Assembly (NCBI GenBank): GCA_905221605.1
Contig: CAJNDS010001666.1
Coordinates: 1-11,443 of the forward strand
DNA: 11,443 bases
Origin: Symbiodinium natans
Lineage: Eukaryota > Sar > Dinophyceae > Suessiales > Symbiodiniaceae
Reading direction: 5' to 3'
Of this stretch, positions 1 through 5,995 are shown piece after piece. The notes under the pieces are model-generated. The model was not told where the DNA came from and did not search any database. It saw nothing but the letters and a program-made list of their open reading frames with translations. Made by a program: the position numbers and the translations under genes. Positions within the stretch are counted from its first letter, which is position 1. Every line of letters starts with the position of its first letter.

Positions 1-132
1 AGTACTTTTGGACGGTGTGTCTTGAATCTCGTTCGGAGTATTCTTAGATGGTGCTGGTTCGGAGTACTTTTAGATGGTGTGTCTTGAATTTCGTTCGGAG
101 TACTTTTAGATGGTGTCTTGCATTTCGTTCGG
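1..132. repeat. Cluster of the dispersed GTTCGGAGTACTTTTAGATG motif
   Basis: Several imperfect head-to-tail copies of the motif that also forms part of every tRNA-Glu array spacer (GTTCGGAGTA, then CTTTTAGATGGTG, then TTGAAT). Copies here start near 31, 57 and 93 and differ by short indels. No gene is visible in this stretch. The motif also occurs inverted near 10316-10370 and 11050-11084. Confidence 0.8.
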
Positions 133-327
133 AGCCATTGCCAGACACAGACGCAGACAGAGAGCGGGAGCAGTGGGCAGAACGCATTGGTGCGGGAATA
201 CACAAGCAAAAGAAGCAAAATTCCACTTCAAAGCAAAAATTTTCAGAAAGAAAATCTCACACCTTGAAGCAACCGCAAAAGGCATTAGCACAAGTACACA
301 ACCAAAAGAAGCAAAATTCCACTTCAA
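1..327. repeat. Terminal direct repeat, left copy (327 bp, identical to 11117-11443)
   Basis: Bases 1-327 recur without a mismatch at the right end of the window, an offset of 11,116 bp. The repeat includes the dispersed spacer motif and the first 1.3 units of the 96-bp minisatellite. It shows that the locus is periodic: either a circular molecule whose linear representation overlaps itself, or one unit of an 11.1-kb tandem repeat. The sequence alone does not decide between them. Confidence 0.95.
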
Positions 328-473
328 AGCAAAGATTTTCAGAAAGAAAACCTCACACCTTGAAGCAACCGCAAGAGGCATTAGCACAAGTACACAACCA
401 AAAGAAACAAAATTCCACTTCAAAGCAAAGATTTTCAGAAAGAAAACCTCACACCTTGAAGCAACCGCAAAAG
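199..473. repeat. 96-bp minisatellite, about 2.9 copies
   Basis: Units start at 199, 295 and 391, each beginning TACACAA, and the third ends at about 473. Units differ by a few substitutions. Because 96 is a multiple of three, reading frames stay open through the repeat on both strands and create long open frames that carry no protein signature. I see no coding function. Confidence 0.93.
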
Positions 474-521
474 TTTGAAAGAACTGCGGATCGACAAATC
501 GACCCTGGGCAAATTTGTTCC

Positions 522-527
522 CACTAT

Positions 528-608
<81 letters not shown>

Positions 609-838
609 CACTACTGCTACTGCTACTGCCACTGCTACTGCTACTACTACTACTACTCCTACTACTACTACGGCACAACTACCACGACTACCACGACTAC
701 TGCTACTACTACCACTACTACTACTACTATTATTATTATTATGATTATTACTACTACTACTACTACTACTACTACCACGACGACGACGACACCTACAACA
801 ACAACTACTGCTATTACTAACACTACTTCTACTACTGC
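522..838. repeat. Trinucleotide microsatellite, (TAC)n with ATT, TGC and CGA interruptions
   Basis: A nearly pure (TAC)n run covers about 527-608, followed by interrupted (TAC/TGC/CAC)n, a short (TAT)n tract near 727-742, another pure run near 751-774, and (CGA)n near 777-789. It lies in the 3' flank of the minus-strand tRNA-Val. Open frames of poly-Tyr, poly-Thr, poly-Val and poly-Ser through it are by-products of the repeat. Its length is probably variable. Confidence 0.96.
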
Positions 839-854
839 AATACCTTGCTTCAAA

Positions 855-927
855 TACACCCAGCCAGGATCGAGCTGGCGACCTTCAGCGTGTTAGGCTG
901 ACGTCATAGCCACTAGACCATGGGTGC
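855..927 (-). tRNA. tRNA-Val(AAC)
   Basis: Reverse complement folds as a 72-nt cloverleaf plus discriminator A. Acceptor GCACCCA pairs with TGGGTGT (G1-U72 wobble). The anticodon stem TCAGC/GCTGA encloses loop CTAACAC, so the anticodon is AAC with U33; A34 would be read as inosine, a eukaryotic-type valine decoder. The D arm has a U13-U22 mismatch. The T arm is GCCAG/CTGGC with loop CTCGATC, so position 54 is C instead of the near-universal T, which also alters the B box. No intron and no encoded CCA. The 3' flank offers only TTT before the trinucleotide repeat. Likely functional, with some doubt because of U13-U22 and C54. Confidence 0.9.
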
Positions 928-1139
928 TTGCTTTCATTTTCATAGACTGGATCTCTTTCTTTGCTAGATGAAGGTGTGCAGCTTCAGTCATCAAGACATC
1001 CACACCCAGCCGTTTCTCGAAACTAGAAATACGCGAAAGTCGAACGAAAGACGAAAGACTTGGTTGGTGCAGCTTCATGACTCCTTGAACAGCGCAGCTT
1101 GCAACAAGAGTCCATTGTACGTCGAAAACAAAATTTGAA
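928..1139. other. Spacer between tRNA-Val and block 1; no gene seen
   Basis: Single-copy DNA within the period (it is not repeated before block 2). No tRNA T-loop motif, snRNA-like sequence or convincing coding frame. On the minus strand it is the immediate 5' flank of tRNA-Val. Confidence 0.6.
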
Positions 1140-1163
1140 AGCAAATCCATGGCTGCAACTTAA

Positions 1164-1226
1164 GGGGCTATGGCGCAACGGCAGCGCGTCTGACTCCAGA
1201 TCAGAAGGTTGGGAGTTCGAATCTCT
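1164..1226 (+). pseudogene. Truncated tRNA-Trp(CCA), lost 3' acceptor
   Basis: The acceptor 5' strand GGGGCTA, the D arm GCGC/GCGC, the anticodon arm TCTGA/TCAGA with loop CTCCAGA (anticodon CCA) and most of the T arm (loop TTCGAAT) match the intact copy at 5690-5761. After CTCT at 1226 the sequence jumps to AACTTCC, 38 bp downstream in the intact copy. The deletion removes one T-stem base, the whole 3' acceptor strand, the discriminator and the nearby T-runs. A and B boxes survive, so it could still be transcribed, but it cannot form a tRNA end. One D-stem base differs from copy 2 (C here, T there). Confidence 0.93.
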
Positions 1227-1280
1227 AACTTCCATGCAGCAGTCAGGGCAGTTTTTTTGCTGTGGATGTCTCTGCTGAAA

Positions 1281-1311
1281 CGGGGTGCCTTGCAACCCCG
1301 GCTTTGGGGTT
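1281..1311 (+). other. Two overlapping, mutually exclusive hairpins (copy 1)
   Basis: CGGGGT (1281-1286) can pair with ACCCCG (1295-1300). The same C-run, as AACCCC (1294-1299), can pair with GGGGTT (1306-1311). Both are perfect 6-bp stems and cannot coexist. It lies 34 bp upstream of tRNA-Ser, and the same sequence is present in block 2. Function unknown. Confidence 0.55.
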
Positions 1312-1344
1312 CACAAAATTATAGTGTCCATCTGCTTGTTAGAA

Positions 1345-1426
1345 GACACTTTGGCCGAGTGGCTAAGGCGTCGGCCTGCTAAGCCGATGGGGTCTCCCCG
1401 CGTGGGCTCGAATCCCACAGGTGTCG
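1345..1426 (+). tRNA. tRNA-Ser(GCT), copy 1
   Basis: An 82-nt class II tRNA. Acceptor GACACTT pairs with AGGTGTC; the discriminator is G73, the usual eukaryotic serine identity element. D arm GCCG...GGC. Anticodon stem TCGGC/GCCGA encloses CTGCTAA, so the anticodon is GCT with U33. The long variable arm GGGG-TCT-CCCC is typical of serine. T arm GTGGG/CCCAC has loop CTCGAAT, with C at position 54 instead of T. No intron, no encoded CCA; a T4 follows at 1428-1431. Upstream, an ATTATA sequence sits about 25 bp before the gene. Copy 2 in block 2 is identical except for one base in the variable arm. Confidence 0.95.
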
Positions 1427-1427
1427 A

Positions 1428-1431
1428 TTTT
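1428..1431 (+). terminator. Pol III-type T4 after tRNA-Ser copy 1
   Basis: TTTT begins two bases after the discriminator of tRNA-Ser, a short but normal position for RNA polymerase III release. Confidence 0.7.
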
Positions 1432-2347
1432 GTGTTGGCCTGCAAGAAGAAACCGCAAAGTGTCTTTCCACAATGTGACTAAGTGCGAGCGAAGCGAGCG
1501 AAACACCGGAGTGTGTGTTACAATTTTGTGTTGTCAGAAGCTGTTTTTAAGTGCTTTTTCAAATCTCCGCGCAAAACCTAAAGGATCCTTTGCGAGGCAA
1601 GAAACACCCTTGCCTTAATGCTGCAAATGTCCCAAGCAATGCTCAACAGGTGCCCTCTGGCCCGGATAACCTTCAACTTCCAGTGTTAAGTAACCCCCCA
1701 ATCGCCAACAGCTTGCCTCAAGTTTGGCAGAAGCACGACTTGCAAATGTTCCAAGCATTTGCAGTGTTTATCTTAGTGTTCTCAAAACACATTCGATGCG
1801 TGAAATTTGAATGGCTGGCTTGGCTTTGGCTGGCTCCGGTTTTTTTTTTTTTATTTTCGTGATTTTTAATTTTTTTGAAAAAAATTTTCTGATGAAGCAA
1901 TTGCTTTGAAACTTTTTGAAAAGTCTCTTACACTGTTGTTTGAACGAAAATTAAATGCAGAATCAGACGAGTCTAACTGTGTTATTCATCGATCGATTGC
2001 GCGCAAGGCCAAACCGAAGTTCAAAAACATGCCAAGTGTTTTCCACAATAAGGGGAGTGTGTGTTGCTTTTTTTTGTGTTATCAGAGCTATTTTTGTGTT
2101 TTTAAGTTTTTTAAATTTTTTAAGATTTTTCCAATAAATTTCTAAGAAAGCTTCGAAGCAATTAAGTCAAGTGTGTTCAGTGTCAAGTGTGGTAAGTGTC
2201 GCTCTGTCCAAACAAGTGAGATTCAGTCAAAGTGTGTCAAGTTTTTTGGTTCGTTCAGAGTAAGTTGGAGTTTTGAAGTGTTTCAAGGGTTTGTTGAGTT
2301 TGACTGGAGGGTTTTGTAAGGTTGCATAAGCAGAGCAGAGATTTAAA

Positions 2348-2385
2348 AGAGTGCGAGAGAGAGTAAGAGAGTGTGAGAGAGTGAG
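2348..2385. repeat. GA-rich simple repeat
   Basis: Interrupted (GA)n with GTGAGAGA units. It is directly followed by a relic of the tRNA-Glu 5' flank. Confidence 0.75.
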
Positions 2386-2416
2386 ATCTTGCAAAGAGTC
2401 CGAAACTTTGACAAAG
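2385..2416 (-). repeat. Relic of a tRNA-Glu array 5' flank without a tRNA
   Basis: GATCTTGCAAAGAGTCCGAA followed by ACTTTGAC matches the sequence that sits directly 5' (minus-strand sense) of each array tRNA-Glu. No tRNA body adjoins it, so it looks like the decayed outer edge of the array. The same relic is at 6941-6960. Confidence 0.7.
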
Positions 2417-2701
2417 TTGTCTTGAAAGCCCAAAAGAGCTTGTTTTGGGCAAACCTCTAAAGAGAACATGACATGTGTCGCTTGAACTTGTTTAGGAGAA
2501 GTATGACATGTTTTGGTTGGACTTGCGTTTGGATTTGTGAGCTTGGATTGAACTGCTTGAGCATGTTGTTTTTGAACCTTGGGACCAAGACATGCATTAG
2601 AGCTTGCTTTGCGTGTGTGCATCACGTTTTTTTATGGGCTGTTTTTCGCTTGTCTTGTTGTTTTGAATCTCGTTCGAAGTCAATCATCAGCCTTCAACAA
2701 A

Positions 2702-2771
2702 TTCCGCCAGCAGGACTCGAACCCGGTCGCTCGGGTGGGCCGAGTATCCGAACCAGCGAGACTATCGCGGA
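2702..2771 (-). pseudogene. tRNA-Glu unit 1, damaged copy
   Basis: Recognisable tRNA-Glu but 3 nt short. The anticodon loop is reduced to five bases (CCCAC between CTCGG and CCGAG), so the CTC anticodon is lost. The T stem is unpaired on its 3' side (CCGGG against CCTGC), a G6-G67 mismatch opens the acceptor, and a base is missing from the variable region. Its positional partner in block 2 (7258-7330) is full length. Confidence 0.9.
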
Positions 2772-2913
2772 TCTTGCAATGAGTCCGAAGCTTGTTAACT
2801 TTTCTTCAACCATCCAGACTTGGCCCACAACAAACCAAGGCTCTGCGATCTCGTTCGAGTACTTTTAGAGGTATTTGAATCTTGTTCGGAGTCAATCATC
2901 GGCCTTCAACAAA

Positions 2914-2965
2914 TTCCGCCACCGGGACTCGAACCCGTCGCTCGGGTGAGCCAGCTAGTAGCAGA
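2914..2965 (-). pseudogene. tRNA-Glu unit 2, 51-bp mini copy lacking anticodon loop and most of the D arm
   Basis: The acceptor strands survive and still pair (TCTGCTA with TGGCGGA, one G-U at the third pair) and the T loop TTCGAGT is intact, but one internal deletion removes the anticodon loop and neighbouring D-arm bases, and two T-stem bases are also missing. The B box is present and no anticodon is encoded. The same class is at 4373, 7473 and 8931. Confidence 0.9.
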
Positions 2966-3088
2966 TCTTGCAATGAGTCCGAAGCTTGTGAACTTTACTT
3001 CAACCATCCAGACTTGGCCCACAACAAACCAGGCTCTGCGATCGTTCGGAGTACTTTTAGATGGTGTTTGAATCTCGCCTTCATCAAA

Positions 3089-3161
3089 TTCCGCCACCGG
3101 GACTCGAACCCGGGTCGCTCGGGTGAGGGCCGAGTATCCTAACCAGCTAGACTATAGCGGA
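3089..3161 (-). tRNA. tRNA-Glu(CTC) unit 3, full length, no stem mismatch
   Basis: Best representative of the family. The reverse complement gives 72 nt plus discriminator A. Acceptor TCCGCTA pairs with TGGCGGA (U6-G67 wobble). D arm GTCT/GGAT with G18G19 in the loop. Anticodon stem CTCGG/CCGAG encloses CCCTCAC, giving anticodon CTC. T arm CCGGG/CCCGG has loop TTCGAGT. Position 33 is C, whereas U33 is expected. No intron or CCA. The 3' flank is ATTTG, with no T4. The copy at 9106-9178 has the same body sequence. Glu identity is clear; whether C33 permits normal decoding is open. Confidence 0.92.
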
Positions 3162-3306
3162 TCTTGCAAAGAGTCCGAAGCTTGTTAACTTTTTTTCAAC
3201 CATCCAAGACTTCGCCCACAACCGAGGCTCTGCGATCTCGTTCGGAGTACTTTTAGATGGTGTTTTGAATCTCGTTCGGAGTCAATCATCGGCCTTCAAT
3301 AACAAA

Positions 3307-3379
3307 TTCCGCCACCGGGACTCGAACCCGGATCGCTCGGGTGAGGGCCGAGTATCCTAACCAGCTAGACTATAGCGGA
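3307..3379 (-). tRNA. tRNA-Glu(CTC) unit 4, full length
   Basis: All four stems pair as in unit 3; the only change is one base in the variable region (plus-strand GATCG instead of GGTCG). Anticodon loop CCCTCAC with C33. The 3' flank is the longer type (TTCAATAACAAA on the plus strand) and again has TTT only. Confidence 0.9.
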
Positions 3380-3506
3380 TCTTGCAATGAGTCCGAAGCT
3401 TGTTCACTTTACTTCAACCATCCAGACTTCTCCCACAACCGAGGCTCTGCGATCTCGTTCGGAGTGCTTTTAGATGGTGTTTTGAATCTTCTTTGGAGTA
3501 AACCGT

Positions 3507-3557
3507 CGGGTCGCTCGGGTGAGGGCCGAGTATCCTAACCAGCTAGACTATAGCGGA
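3507..3557 (-). pseudogene. tRNA-Glu unit 5, 5' fragment without T arm and 3' acceptor
   Basis: Carries tRNA positions 1-43 unchanged (acceptor 5' strand, D arm, anticodon arm with loop CCCTCAC) plus the variable region and the first T-stem bases, then breaks off. Comparison with full units indicates one deletion of about 50 bp that took the T arm, 3' acceptor and start of the trailer, joined at TCGG. The A box is retained, the B box is gone. Confidence 0.9.
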
Positions 3558-3684
3558 TCTTGCAATGAGTCCGAAGCTTGTTAATTTTACTTCAACCATC
3601 CAGACTTCGCCCACAACCGAGGCTCTGCGATCTCGTTCGGAGTGCTTTTAGCTGGTGTTTTGAATCTTTTTTGGAGTCAACCGT

Positions 3685-3735
3685 CGGGTCGCTCGGGTGA
3701 GGGCCGAGTATCCTAACCAGCTAGACTATAGCGGA
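3685..3735 (-). pseudogene. tRNA-Glu unit 6, 5' fragment
   Basis: Same breakpoint and same retained 51 bp as unit 5, which it follows directly, so the pair probably arose by local duplication after a single deletion. No B box, no 3' acceptor. Confidence 0.9.
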
Positions 3736-3849
3736 TCTTGCAATGAGTCCGAAGCTTGTGAACTTTAGACTTGGCCCACAACAAACCAAGGCGCTGCGAT
3801 CTCGTTCGGAGTACTTTTAGATGGTGTTTTGAATCTCGCCTTCAACAAA

Positions 3850-3928
3850 TTCCGCCGCCGGGACTCGAACCCGAACCCGGGTTGCTCGGGTGAGGGCCGA
3901 GAATCCTGACCAGCTAGACTATAGCGGA
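3850..3928 (-). tRNA. tRNA-Glu(CTC)-like unit 7, 78-bp form with 6-nt T-arm duplication
   Basis: The T-arm region has a duplicated GGGTTC, giving GGGTTCGGGTTCGAG. The cloverleaf can still close if the T stem is TCGGG/CCCGG around loop TTCGAGT, which leaves a variable region of 10 nt instead of 4. Acceptor pair 7-66 is A-C. Anticodon loop CCCTCAC (CTC, C33). Functional status uncertain; listed as tRNA because a fold and B box remain. Confidence 0.65.
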
Positions 3929-4072
3929 TCTTGCAATGAGTCCGAAGCTTGTTAACTTTACTTCAACCATCCAGACTTCGCCCACAACCGAGGCTCTGCG
4001 ATCTCGTTCGGAGTACTTTTAGATGGTGTTTTGAATCTCGTTCGGAGTCAATCATTGGCTTTCAATAACAAA

Positions 4073-4144
4073 TTCGCCACCGGGACTCGAACCCGGGTCG
4101 CTCGGGTGAGGGCCGAGTATCCTAACCAGCTAGACTATAGCAGA
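4073..4144 (-). tRNA. tRNA-Glu(CTC) unit 8, 71-nt body with damaged acceptor
   Basis: One C is missing from the 3' acceptor strand (plus strand TTCGCCA) and the 5' strand reads TCTGCTA, so the acceptor cannot pair along its full length. D, anticodon and T arms are as in unit 3, with loop CCCTCAC. Probably not functional. The partner at 8638-8710 has an intact-length acceptor. Confidence 0.7.
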
Positions 4145-4372
4145 TCTTGCAATGAGTCCGAAGCTTGTTAACTTTACTTCAACCATCCAGACTTCGCCCA
4201 CAACCGAGGCTCTGCAATCTCGTTCGGAGTGCTTGCAATGAGTCCGAAGCTTGTTAACTTTTCTTCAACCATCCAGACTTGGCCCACAACAAACCAAGGC
4301 TCTGCGATCTCGTTCGAGTACTTTTAGATGTATTTGAATCTTGTTCGGAGTCAATCATCGGCCTTTAACAAA

Positions 4373-4424
4373 TTCCGCCACCGGGACTCGAACCCGTCGC
4401 TCGGGTGAGCCAGCTAGTAGCAGA
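4373..4424 (-). pseudogene. tRNA-Glu unit 9, 51-bp mini copy
   Basis: Same internal deletion as unit 2, 1,459 bp away and identical in body. Acceptor strands and T loop retained, no anticodon. Confidence 0.9.
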
Positions 4425-4547
4425 TCTTGCAATGAGTCCGAAGCTTGTGAACTTTACTTCAACCATCCAGACTTGGCCCACAACAAACCAGGCTCTGCGA
4501 TCGTTCGGAGGACTTTTAGATGGTGTTTGAATCTCGCCTTCAACAAA

Positions 4548-4620
4548 TTCCGCCACCGGGACTCGAACCCGGGTCGCTCGCGTGAGGGCCGAGTATCCTA
4601 ACCAGCCAGACTATAGCGGA
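4548..4620 (-). tRNA. tRNA-Glu(CTC) unit 10, full length with G31-G39 mismatch
   Basis: Full 72-nt body plus A73. A substitution makes the last anticodon-stem pair G-G (CTCGG against GCGAG), and one D-loop base differs (GTCTGG). Other stems pair. Loop CCCTCAC with C33. Likely weakened. Confidence 0.82.
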
Positions 4621-4765
4621 TCTTGCAAAGAGTCCGAAGCTTGTTAACTTTATTTCAACCATCCAAGACTTCGCCCACAACCGAGGCTCTGCGATCTCGT
4701 TCGGAGTACTTTTAGATGGTGTTTTGAATCTCGTTCGGAGTCAATCATCGGCCTTCAATTACAAA

Positions 4766-4838
4766 TTCCGCCACCGGGACTCGAACCCGGGTCGCTCGGG
4801 TGAGGGCTGAGTATCCTAACCAGCTAGACTATAGCGGA
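4766..4838 (-). tRNA. tRNA-Glu(CTC) unit 11, full length with A30-C40 mismatch
   Basis: Full length; the anticodon stem is CTCAG against CCGAG, giving one A-C mismatch. The same change is in its block 2 partner at 9324-9396, so it predates the block duplication. C33 present. Confidence 0.84.
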
Positions 4839-4965
4839 TCTTGCAATGAGTCCGAAGCTTGTTCACTTTACTTCAACCATCCAGACTTCTCCCACAACCG
4901 AGGCTCTGCGATCTCGTTCGGAGTGCTTTTAGATGGTGTTTTGAATCTTCTTTGGAGTCAACCAT

Positions 4966-5016
4966 CGGGTCGCTCGGGTGAGGGCCGAGTATCCCAACCA
5001 GCTAGACTATAGCGGA
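4966..5016 (-). pseudogene. tRNA-Glu unit 12, 5' fragment
   Basis: Same 51-bp retained segment and breakpoint as unit 5, with one base change in the D loop (plus strand ATCCCAACC). No T arm or 3' acceptor. Confidence 0.9.
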
Positions 5017-5143
5017 TCTTGCAATGAGTCCGAAGCTTGTTAATTTTACTTCAACCATCCAGACTTCGCCCACAACCGAGGCTCTGCGATCTCGTTCGGA
5101 GTGCTTTTAAATGGTGTTTTGAATCTTTTTTGGAGTCAACCGT

Positions 5144-5194
5144 CGGGTCGCTCGGGTGAGGGCCGAGTATCCTAACCAGCTAGACTATAGCGGA
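5144..5194 (-). pseudogene. tRNA-Glu unit 13, 5' fragment
   Basis: Identical in body to units 5 and 6; a duplicate of unit 6 in the second higher-order repeat. Confidence 0.9.
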
Positions 5195-5308
5195 TCTTGC
5201 AATGAGTCCGAAGCTTGTGAACTTTAGACTTGGCCCACAACAAACCAAGGCTCTGCGATCTCGTTCGGAGTACTTTTAGATGGTGTTTTGAATCTCGCCT
5301 TCAACAAA

Positions 5309-5387
5309 TTCCGCCACCGGGACTCGAACCCGAACCCGGGTTGCTCGGGTGAGGGCCGAGAATCCTGACCAGCTAGACGATAGCGGA
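5309..5387 (-). tRNA. tRNA-Glu(CTC)-like unit 14, 78-bp form
   Basis: The 6-nt T-arm duplication of unit 7, but with a fully pairing acceptor (TCCGCTA with TGGCGGA) and C instead of A at position 9. Of the four 78-bp copies this has the best acceptor. Functional status uncertain because the variable region is 10 nt. Confidence 0.68.
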
Positions 5388-5438
5388 TCTTGCAATGAGT
5401 CCGAAGCTTGTTAACTTTACTTCAACCATCCACAACCG

Positions 5439-5511
5439 ATCCGCCACCGGGACTCGAACCCGGGTCGCTCGGGTGAGGGCCAAGTATCCTAACCTGCTAG
5501 ACGATAGCGGA
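5439..5511 (-). tRNA. tRNA-Glu(CTC) unit 15, full length, unusual flank
   Basis: Full 72-nt body; the anticodon stem CTTGG/CCGAG pairs with one U-G, D loop AGCAGGTTA keeps G18G19, position 9 is C. The 3' spacer is missing, so plus-strand ACCGA directly adjoins the gene: the discriminator would be U instead of A, and no TTT follows. The 5' flank is standard. C33 as in the other units. Confidence 0.78.
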
Positions 5512-5621
5512 TCTTGCAATGGGTCCGAAGCTTGTTAACTTTACTTCAACCCCACAACCGAGGCTCTGCGATCTCGTTCGGAGTATTTTTTCAGATGGTG
5601 TTTTTGAATCTCGTTCGGAGT

Positions 5622-5648
5622 AGAGTGAGAGAGTGAGAGTGAGAGTGA
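5622..5648. repeat. (GAGAGT)n simple repeat closing block 1
   Basis: Short GAGAGT/GAGTGA tract between the last array unit and the block junction. The block 2 version at 10184-10217 is one 6-bp unit longer. Confidence 0.75.
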
Positions 5649-5689
5649 ATCTCGTATGGACAGAGAGCAAATCCATGGCTGCAACTTAA

Positions 5690-5761
5690 GGGGCTATGGC
5701 GCAACGGCAGTGCGTCTGACTCCAGATCAGAAGGTTGGGAGTTCGAATCTCTCTGGCCTCA
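5690..5761 (+). tRNA. tRNA-Trp(CCA), intact copy
   Basis: A 71-nt body plus discriminator A. Acceptor GGGGCTA pairs with TGGCCTC (two G-U). D arm GCGC/GTGC, loop AACGGCA. Anticodon stem TCTGA/TCAGA encloses CTCCAGA, anticodon CCA with U33. T arm GGGAG/CTCTC has loop TTCGAAT, a good B box. No intron and no CCA. T4 follows at once (5762-5765) and T5 at 5776-5780. The only complete tRNA-Trp in the period; the block 1 copy is truncated. Confidence 0.95.
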
Positions 5762-5780
5762 TTTTCGCTCTTTGGTTTTT
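5762..5780 (+). terminator. Pol III terminators after tRNA-Trp (T4 and backup T5)
   Basis: TTTT directly after the discriminator and TTTTT 11 bases later. Both lie in the 38 bp missing from the block 1 copy. Confidence 0.8.
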
Positions 5781-5844
5781 CAATGTGAGAAACTTCCATG
5801 CAGCAGTCAGGGCAGTTTTTTTGCTGTGGATGTCTCTGCTGAAA

Positions 5845-5875
5845 CGGGGTGCCTTGCAACCCCGGCTTTGGGGTT
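5845..5875 (+). other. Two overlapping, mutually exclusive hairpins (copy 2)
   Basis: Same sequence as 1281-1311: CGGGGT/ACCCCG and AACCCC/GGGGTT share one C-run. Confidence 0.5.
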
Positions 5876-5908
5876 CACAAAATTATAGTGTCCATCTGCT
5901 TGTTAGAA

Positions 5909-5990
5909 GACACTTTGGCCGAGTGGCTAAGGCGTCGGCCTGCTAAGCCGATGGGATCTCCCCGCGTGGGCTCGAATCCCACAGGTGTCG
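5909..5990 (+). tRNA. tRNA-Ser(GCT), copy 2
   Basis: As at 1345-1426, with acceptor GACACTT/AGGTGTC, anticodon GCT, discriminator G and C54. The single difference is A5956 for G1392 in the variable arm, which turns the loop-closing G-C of that arm into A-C. T4 at 5992-5995. Confidence 0.95.
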
Positions 5991-5991
5991 A

Positions 5992-5995
5992 TTTT
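5992..5995 (+). terminator. Pol III-type T4 after tRNA-Ser copy 2
   Basis: TTTT two bases after the discriminator, as in copy 1. Confidence 0.7.

Larger units (their letters stand above)
1432..2701. other. 1.27-kb block spacer, copy 1; no gene recognised
   Basis: No tRNA, 5S, U6 or SRP-like signature and no frame with a recognisable domain. Visible items are a GCGAGCGAA repeat (1487-1501), a T13 run (1840-1852), AT-rich DNA with an AATAAA (about 2133), and a GA-rich tract (2348-2385). Open frames of 60-130 codons occur in all frames without consistent support. It is repeated in block 2 at 5996-7257 with few substitutions and a 10-bp deletion there (TTCCAGTGTT, around 1678-1688 here). Confidence 0.7.
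2774..4232. repeat. Higher-order repeat unit 1a (1,459 bp)
   Basis: Contains Glu units in the order mini, full, full, 5' part, 5' part, 78-bp, near full. The first six recur exactly 1,459 bp to the right (2915 and 4374, 3090 and 4549, 3308 and 4767, 3507 and 4966, 3685 and 5144, 3851 and 5310), so the array grew by segmental duplication rather than unit by unit. Confidence 0.92.
4233..5432. repeat. Higher-order repeat unit 1b (about 1,200 bp of homology to 1a)
   Basis: Second copy of the 1,459-bp higher-order unit, with a constant offset to 1a from 4233 to about 5432. It begins at a junction (4223-4236) where a spacer runs straight into the 5' flank of the next unit with no tRNA between, and ends where unit 15 follows after a shortened spacer. 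Confidence 0.9.
1140..5665. repeat. Tandem block 1 (about 4,526 bp)
   Basis: First of two directly repeated blocks holding tRNA-Trp, tRNA-Ser, a 1.25-kb spacer and 15 tRNA-Glu-derived units. It matches 5666-10234 in order throughout, with an offset of 4526 at the start, 4564 after tRNA-Trp, 4555-4559 in the middle and 4563-4565 further right as small indels accumulate. Both right ends share GTATGGACAGAG (5654-5665 and 10223-10234), and block 2 begins directly where block 1 stops. Confidence 0.93.

Noticed and set aside
48-896. Open frame of 282 codons with runs of Tyr and Thr
   Set aside because: It consists of the in-phase 96-bp minisatellite and the trinucleotide tract, and ends inside tRNA-Val. 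Other frames and the opposite strand are equally open; no domain or composition supports a protein.
928-1139. Additional tRNA in the spacer because of AGTCGAACG-like sequence
   Set aside because: No acceptor or anticodon stem can be built around it on either strand.
1840-1852. T13 as the poly(A) tail of a minus-strand retroposon
   Set aside because: No target-site duplication, A/B-box head or reverse-transcriptase remnant is visible beside it.
2227-2625. Minus-strand open frame of 132 codons, also present in block 2 at 6783-7181
   Set aside because: Its recurrence follows from the block duplication. It spans GA-rich simple sequence and an array-flank relic, and a shorter frame in another phase overlaps it; no recognisable family. 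A short lineage-specific protein cannot be excluded, but nothing supports one.
1432-2701. Possible 5S rRNA, U6 snRNA, SRP RNA or spliced leader gene in the large spacer
   Set aside because: I looked for their characteristic conserved boxes on both strands and saw none.
3089-3161. Plus-strand reading of the array units as a tRNA with anticodon GAG (loop GTGAGGG, with U33)
   Set aside because: On the plus strand there is no TTCGA T loop in the right arm and no G18G19 in the left arm. Those features and the B box are on the minus strand, which gives tRNA-Glu(CTC).
5656-5946. Open frame of 96 codons on the plus strand
   Set aside because: It is a translation of tRNA-Trp and part of tRNA-Ser.
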